From NCBI GenBank assembly GCA_938002605.1, contig CALLAF010000004.1, positions 124,001-188,000 of the forward strand: 64,000 nt of DNA, in the 5' to 3' direction. The translations under genes and the position numbers were made by a program. This DNA is from an uncultured Paracoccaceae bacterium. Its GTDB lineage: Bacteria > Pseudomonadota > Alphaproteobacteria > Rhodobacterales > Rhodobacteraceae. The notes under the pieces were generated by a model. It did no database searches, was not told where the DNA came from, and was given only the letters and a program-made list of their open reading frames with translations. Positions 59,571 through 64,000 of this stretch are shown in pieces (position 1 is the stretch's first letter; every line of letters starts with the position of its first letter).

Positions 59571-60739
59571 CAGGGCCCCGCTACTATGGCGCGCAATTGT
59601 GCCAAGTCAGGCTTGCCCGCGGCAAGTAAAGGCATCTGCGCAATCGCGCGAACTTCTTTCGGCACGCAATATTGTCCCAAAGTTACCCTGCAATGGGTTT
59701 GCACATCGACGGGTTCCAGCGGCGCGCCTTGATACGTCACAAAGCAAATCAACCGATTCCCCCGTGCTTCATCCGGTACAGACACAACTGCGCAATCGCG
59801 CACCGATTCCAGCTGTGAAACACAGCGTTCGATATCCTCGGGAAAGACGTTGACGTCAGCAACCGTGATCATCCGGTTCTTGCGCCCCTTGAGGAACAGG
59901 TTGCCCTGCGAATCCACCTGCCCCATCTCACCAATGCTCAAAAACTGGCCATCCCAGCGCGTGTCTTTGTGATCCCCGCTAGCGTAACCATCAAAAAGAT
60001 AGGGGCTTTTCACCCAAATCTCACCCACTTCACCTTGCGGCGCATCAATCCGCATTTGCACATCAGGATAGGCCTGCCCAACGGAACCGACCGGTGTTTG
60101 ATCATCCGCGCGGGTCATAAAGCTTGTTTCACTCGCTCCGAAAAACGTAATGATTTGGGCCTGCTGGCAGATGGCATGCGCGGCGCTTTTCATCTTTTCA
60201 GACAATGCCCCGCCACCGCAGAACACATAGCGCAGCTTTGGGAATGACCTGATTTGCGCTTGTGCGGCCCCTTTGACCAATAATCCCAATTGCGTTGGCG
60301 TGGCATAAATGACCGTCACCCCCATTGCTGAGATCCCCAGCGCTTGGCGCTTTGGGGAGGTTTGCGCCAAGCCGCATATGTCCGCACCAAGGCAAAGCGC
60401 TTCGACACTTGCATATAGGCTCAAGGAATGCCCCAACGATCCGAAGGTCGCGTAAACATCCTCTGGCCCAATCCCGAATTGATCTGCAGTAATCGTAAAG
60501 CTCTGCATCCATGATTGCGGGCTGCGTCGAATGATCTTGGGCTGACCACTGGTCCCTGATGTCGCACAAAGCACCCATTGTTGCGCGTCATGACTGAGCG
60601 TGATCGGGGATAGCGCCGATTGCCGCGCCATAAATCCACACTGTCCACGTAGACAATCCACAAGCACGCCAAGACCCGGCACATCCGGGGTTAAGACGGT
60701 GCTGTTGGCGTGAAGCGAAAAGGTAGGGTGCTGCGTCAT
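59570..60739 (-). CDS. AMP-binding (acyl-CoA synthetase-like) protein
   Basis: LCATSGTSGQPKIIRRSPQSWMQ...FLKGRKNRMITVADVNVFPEDIERC; start set at MTQHPTF. Confidence 0.87.
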   Translation of the reverse strand: MTQHPTFSLHANSTVLTPDVPGLGVLVDCLRGQCGFMARQSALSPITLSHDAQQWVLCATSGTSGQPKIIRRSPQSWMQSFTITADQFGIGPEDVYATFGSLGHSLSLYASVEALCLGADICGLAQTSPKRQALGISAMGVTVIYATPTQLGLLVKGAAQAQIRSFPKLRYVFCGGGALSEKMKSAAHAICQQAQIITFFGASETSFMTRADDQTPVGSVGQAYPDVQMRIDAPQGEVGEIWVKSPYLFDGYASGDHKDTRWDGQFLSIGEMGQVDSQGNLFLKGRKNRMITVADVNVFPEDIERCVSQLESVRDCAVVSVPDEARGNRLICFVTYQGAPLEPVDVQTHCRVTLGQYCVPKEVRAIAQMPLLAAGKPDLAQLRAIVAGP

Positions 60740-60791
60740 GTTAAACGCATCTTTACACCCTTGTGCGGTGTGATGGAACGCAAACAGGCTA

Positions 60792-61655
60792 CTATCGCCG
60801 ATGTCGGGATTGCTGTCCGCGAATAGATTCAACAAGCTGCACGCTCGCCTCTTGATGACAACGCGCGCCAAGCATTTCGGATGCCATCGCTTCTTGTGAG
60901 GGTGGATAAATCATGCCTTTGGCACCTTCAGACAGTGCGGCTGTTGACGGGTTCACAACAACAATATCCGCAACAAGCGGGCGAAGTTCGTCGACCATTT
61001 TCGCGGTGATAAAGAGCGGGTCGGTTTGAAGCTGCGCTGGGCGCATGGACCAATCTTGATCACTCAACAGTTCGTCAGAGAACCAAAGCAAAATTACCCG
61101 TCTGCCGATATTCCCCAACAGGTTTTTCATCCGTGCCAACCAAGCTTGGCGCAGCTCATTTACGACAATTTCAAATTGTTGCGGCGATTGGTTGTGCAAG
61201 GCTCCAAGCATATGGCGGATGAACGAAAACTCCGAAAAATCGACGTCTTTGTAGATCTCTTGTAGCACCGAAGACGCGGCCACAAATCGGTCATTGCGAC
61301 GCGGGTGCACCGAATAGAATCGGTTCGACAGATAGTTTGCCCCCATGATTTGCAACACTGTAAGATCGGCATCGCGGCAAATTTCGAGTACGGATTGATC
61401 ATTCACAAAGGCATCAACCCCCGCACCGACGCCGCCAAAATTCACACAGGTTTGGCGTATTCCCTGCTCCACCAGCGCCGGAAAGGGCTGCTGGATGAAT
61501 TTACCGTAAGTTTCGGTCCCGCCAATGAATGCCAGATAGGGCTGATCCAATCGCTTGAGCGGCCCACGAAACATCATTTTTGAATGCCCATAGTGACAGG
61601 GCGCGTAACCAATATCGCCAGTCTCGACCACCTCTTGTTTCATACGACCCATCAC
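60792..61655 (-). CDS. DUF6473-like protein (possible SGNH-like fold)
   Basis: LAFIGGTETYGKFIQQPFPALVEQGIRQTCVNFGGVGAGVDAFVNDQSVLEIC. Confidence 0.65.
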   Translation of the reverse strand: MMGRMKQEVVETGDIGYAPCHYGHSKMMFRGPLKRLDQPYLAFIGGTETYGKFIQQPFPALVEQGIRQTCVNFGGVGAGVDAFVNDQSVLEICRDADLTVLQIMGANYLSNRFYSVHPRRNDRFVAASSVLQEIYKDVDFSEFSFIRHMLGALHNQSPQQFEIVVNELRQAWLARMKNLLGNIGRRVILLWFSDELLSDQDWSMRPAQLQTDPLFITAKMVDELRPLVADIVVVNPSTAALSEGAKGMIYPPSQEAMASEMLGARCHQEASVQLVESIRGQQSRHRR

Positions 61656-61802
61656 TCTTTCGCGGTTACCACGCGCAGATTCGCGTAATTACTTTGCGAA
61701 TTTGCTAATGACAAAATTCAATTTAACTTTTCATCAACCGGGCGGCTTGAAGCCCCCCGGCATGGGGGCCTATGGTGCATCTAATCTGCAAAGGAATGAA
61801 AA

Positions 61803-62678
61803 ATGGCGATTGAACGAGTGGGCATCGTTGGAGCTGGGCAAATGGGCAATGGGATTGCGCATGTGTTTGCATTGGCGGGCTATGACGTAGTGATGACGGA
61901 TATTAGCGCCGACGCGCTCGCCGCAGCTGTTGCTTTGATCGATCGCAACCTCGACCGCCAAGTCAGTAAAGAGGCAATCACTGCGGAAACGAAAACAGCC
62001 GCAATGGCGCGCATTTCGACGACACAGGTGCTGGCTGATCTTGGGCAGACCGATCTGATTATCGAAGCGGCCACAGAGCGCGAAGAAGTCAAAACGGCGA
62101 TTTTTGCCGAACTACAGCCGCATTTGAAACCCACGACAATCCTCACGTCAAACACCTCTTCTATTTCGATCACACGCCTCGCATCACGCACGGATCGGCC
62201 CGAAAAATTCATGGGGTTTCATTTTATGAACCCGGTGCCAATCATGCAGCTGGTCGAACTAATCCGCGGCATTGCGACCGACGAAGAGACTTTCAAAGCC
62301 TGTCATGAAGTTGTGGAACGTCTGGGCAAAACATCAGCGACGGCCGAGGATTTTCCCGCCTTCATCGTAAACCGCATCCTGATGCCGATGATCAATGAGG
62401 CGATTTATACGCTGTATGAAGGGGTCGGATCGGTCAAATCAATTGATACATCTTTGAAACTTGGTGCTAACCACCCGATGGGGCCGCTTGAATTGGCCGA
62501 TTTCATTGGGCTGGACACATGTTTGGCGATCATGAATGTGCTGCACGATGGCTTGGCCGATACGAAATACCGCCCCTGTCCGTTGCTAACAAAATATGTC
62601 GAAGCAGGCTGGCTTGGCCGCAAAACCAAACGCGGTTTTTATGATTATCGCGGAGAAACCCCGGTGCCGACGCGCTAG
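61803..62678 (+). CDS. hbd: 3-hydroxybutyryl-CoA dehydrogenase
   Basis: MAIERVGIVGAGQMGNGIAHVFALAGYDVVMTDIS...NTSSISITRLASRTDRPEKFMGFHFMNPVPIMQLVE. Confidence 0.93.
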   Translation: MAIERVGIVGAGQMGNGIAHVFALAGYDVVMTDISADALAAAVALIDRNLDRQVSKEAITAETKTAAMARISTTQVLADLGQTDLIIEAATEREEVKTAIFAELQPHLKPTTILTSNTSSISITRLASRTDRPEKFMGFHFMNPVPIMQLVELIRGIATDEETFKACHEVVERLGKTSATAEDFPAFIVNRILMPMINEAIYTLYEGVGSVKSIDTSLKLGANHPMGPLELADFIGLDTCLAIMNVLHDGLADTKYRPCPLLTKYVEAGWLGRKTKRGFYDYRGETPVPTR

Positions 62679-63553
62679 TCACCTAGGCCTAAGGTTTGTT
62701 CGCGAAGCCACGCCATAAAGGCGCGTGGTTCTTTTTGGCGCGTTTTCACATCTTCGTCGTCAAACGGCGCGCCCACAACAGGTTTTTGCGGTTTGCCACA
62801 GGCGTGCACGATTTCATGCAATAGCAGGCTTTGGCGCAGGGTGGCAGAAATGCGGTTCGCGATCTGGTACCAACGCGAATTGGAACCCGGGAAAAAACAG
62901 GGCACTACCTTTGCGCCAGATTTACGGATCATGCTGGATGTAAACACATTCCATTCCGCCTCAATCGCGGGACCAAACATGGTTTCAGACGACGCCACAA
63001 CGCCCGACGGGAACAGCGCGATCAGCCCGCCACCTTTTAGGTGATCCATCGCGGTTCGGCGCATTTCGATCATCTTTGTATGCGCATCGGGCTCATGCGG
63101 GAACGGCACTGGGATCATGAAATCCCCCGCCTCTTTATCGATCCCGGTCAGAATAGAGCGCGTTAAAATCCGGTAATCAGTCCGGACACGGCCAATCAAA
63201 TCCGCCAAGATCATCCCATCGACCATCCCATGCGGGTGGTTCGCGACAAGAACGGTCGGGCCAGTCTTAGGAATATTGTCCAATTGATCTTGCGGCGTCA
63301 GCAGGTCAATTTCCATCACATTCAGCGCGCCGCGCCAAAAATCCTGCCCTTGGAATTTCCCCATCCGTTCAAATTTTCGAATCATCCGCACGATCGGCAA
63401 TTTGCCGGTGAACCATTCAATAGTACGAATCACATTACGTTTCAGCGGGCTTTCAAACGTGTTTGAATAAGTCAGGCTACCACGGTCATAGACCCGTGGT
63501 GCATCTTGGTCCACAACCGGAGGTGTTTGTGAGTTGCGGGTCATTTCAGTCAC
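62675..63553 (-). CDS. Lysophospholipid acyltransferase family protein
   Basis: VLVANHPHGMVDGMILADLIG (HPHGxxD acyltransferase-type motif), ALFPSGVVA. Confidence 0.85.
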   Translation of the reverse strand: MTEMTRNSQTPPVVDQDAPRVYDRGSLTYSNTFESPLKRNVIRTIEWFTGKLPIVRMIRKFERMGKFQGQDFWRGALNVMEIDLLTPQDQLDNIPKTGPTVLVANHPHGMVDGMILADLIGRVRTDYRILTRSILTGIDKEAGDFMIPVPFPHEPDAHTKMIEMRRTAMDHLKGGGLIALFPSGVVASSETMFGPAIEAEWNVFTSSMIRKSGAKVVPCFFPGSNSRWYQIANRISATLRQSLLLHEIVHACGKPQKPVVGAPFDDEDVKTRQKEPRAFMAWLREQTLGLGD

Positions 63554-63585
63554 GTCAATTCATCCTGTCAGGCCGCTGAAGGCCG

Positions 63586-63855
63586 CTAGTTGCCTTCGCC
63601 GAATTTATCGGCGACCAGTTCTGTGATAGCCGCGCTCAGCGCGTCAGCCTGCGGACCAGTGGTTTCAACATCAATATAGGTACCAATTGACGCGCCAAGC
63701 ATCAAAAGCCCCATAATACTGTCGCCTGTGGCGCTTTCGCCGTCTTTGCTAACGGTTGCTTGTGCGTCAAAGCTTTCGACCACTTCAACCAGTTTCGCCG
63801 AGGCACGCGCATGTAAGCCTTTGATATTTTGTATTTCTAGGCGGGTGGTGGTCAT
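63586..63855 (-). CDS. ptsH: HPr phosphocarrier protein
   Basis: IQNIKGLHARASAKLVEVVESFDAQATVSKDGESATGDSIMGLLMLGASIG. Confidence 0.93.
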   Translation of the reverse strand: MTTTRLEIQNIKGLHARASAKLVEVVESFDAQATVSKDGESATGDSIMGLLMLGASIGTYIDVETTGPQADALSAAITELVADKFGEGN

Positions 63856-64000
63856 ATATGCGTTCCGCCATTGTGGCTGTTAATATACTTATGAGCTGCG
63901 TTTATAGCAGCTTCAACCGCGTCAGGAACAGTACGCCGGCGGGACTTTGCCAGCTTGATCAACATCGGCAAGTTGGCACCATAAAGGATACGGCGGTTGT
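63852..64000 (-). CDS. PTS mannose-type EIIA component (partial, runs off window)
   Basis: Own minus-strand reading ...RRILYGANLPMLIKLAKSRRRTVPDAVEAAINAAHKYINSHNGGTHI*; ATGA overlap with ptsH. Confidence 0.8.
   Translation of the reverse strand, partial: NRRILYGANLPMLIKLAKSRRRTVPDAVEAAINAAHKYINSHNGGTHI

Overview
This 64 kb window is chromosomal DNA from an alphaproteobacterium. The gene content and protein flavour suggest Rhodobacteraceae (Roseobacter-type), but this is an inference with no search run. Most of it is dense housekeeping and metabolic sequence: malonyl-CoA decarboxylase/malonyl-CoA synthetase, a FAH/RutE-like/OsmC/TRAP/intradiol dioxygenase catabolic block, PHB synthesis (thiolase and acetoacetyl-CoA reductase), moaE/moaD/pgsA/uvrC, urea ABC transporter urtABCDE, rpsJ-rplC-rplD-rplW, tuf, parC, etfBA, a bioMNY-type biotin ECF transporter, a thiolase/acyl-CoA ligase/DUF6473-like block, and PTS HPr/EIIA. 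The standout accessory locus is 27.76-37.55 kb. It is a co-directional, partly translationally coupled cluster encoding a membrane Ser/Thr kinase with a PDZ-like extracytoplasmic end, an FHA protein, a PP2C phosphatase, three dynamin-like P-loop GTPases (one with a degenerate G3 motif) and two small uncharacterised proteins. No T6SS structural genes lie nearby. This is my best candidate for an undescribed system: a phospho-regulated bacterial dynamin module. Other observations include a duplicated 12-bp palindrome (AATATCGATATT) linking a GntR regulator to two divergent operons, two single-base frameshifts (YciI-like, EAL domain), a two-copy palindromic element with a compensatory stem change, an S10/str ribosomal operon that appears broken at both ends, and an intercistronic hairpin between urtA and urtB. 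No rRNA, tRNA, CRISPR array, IS element or prophage was recognised.
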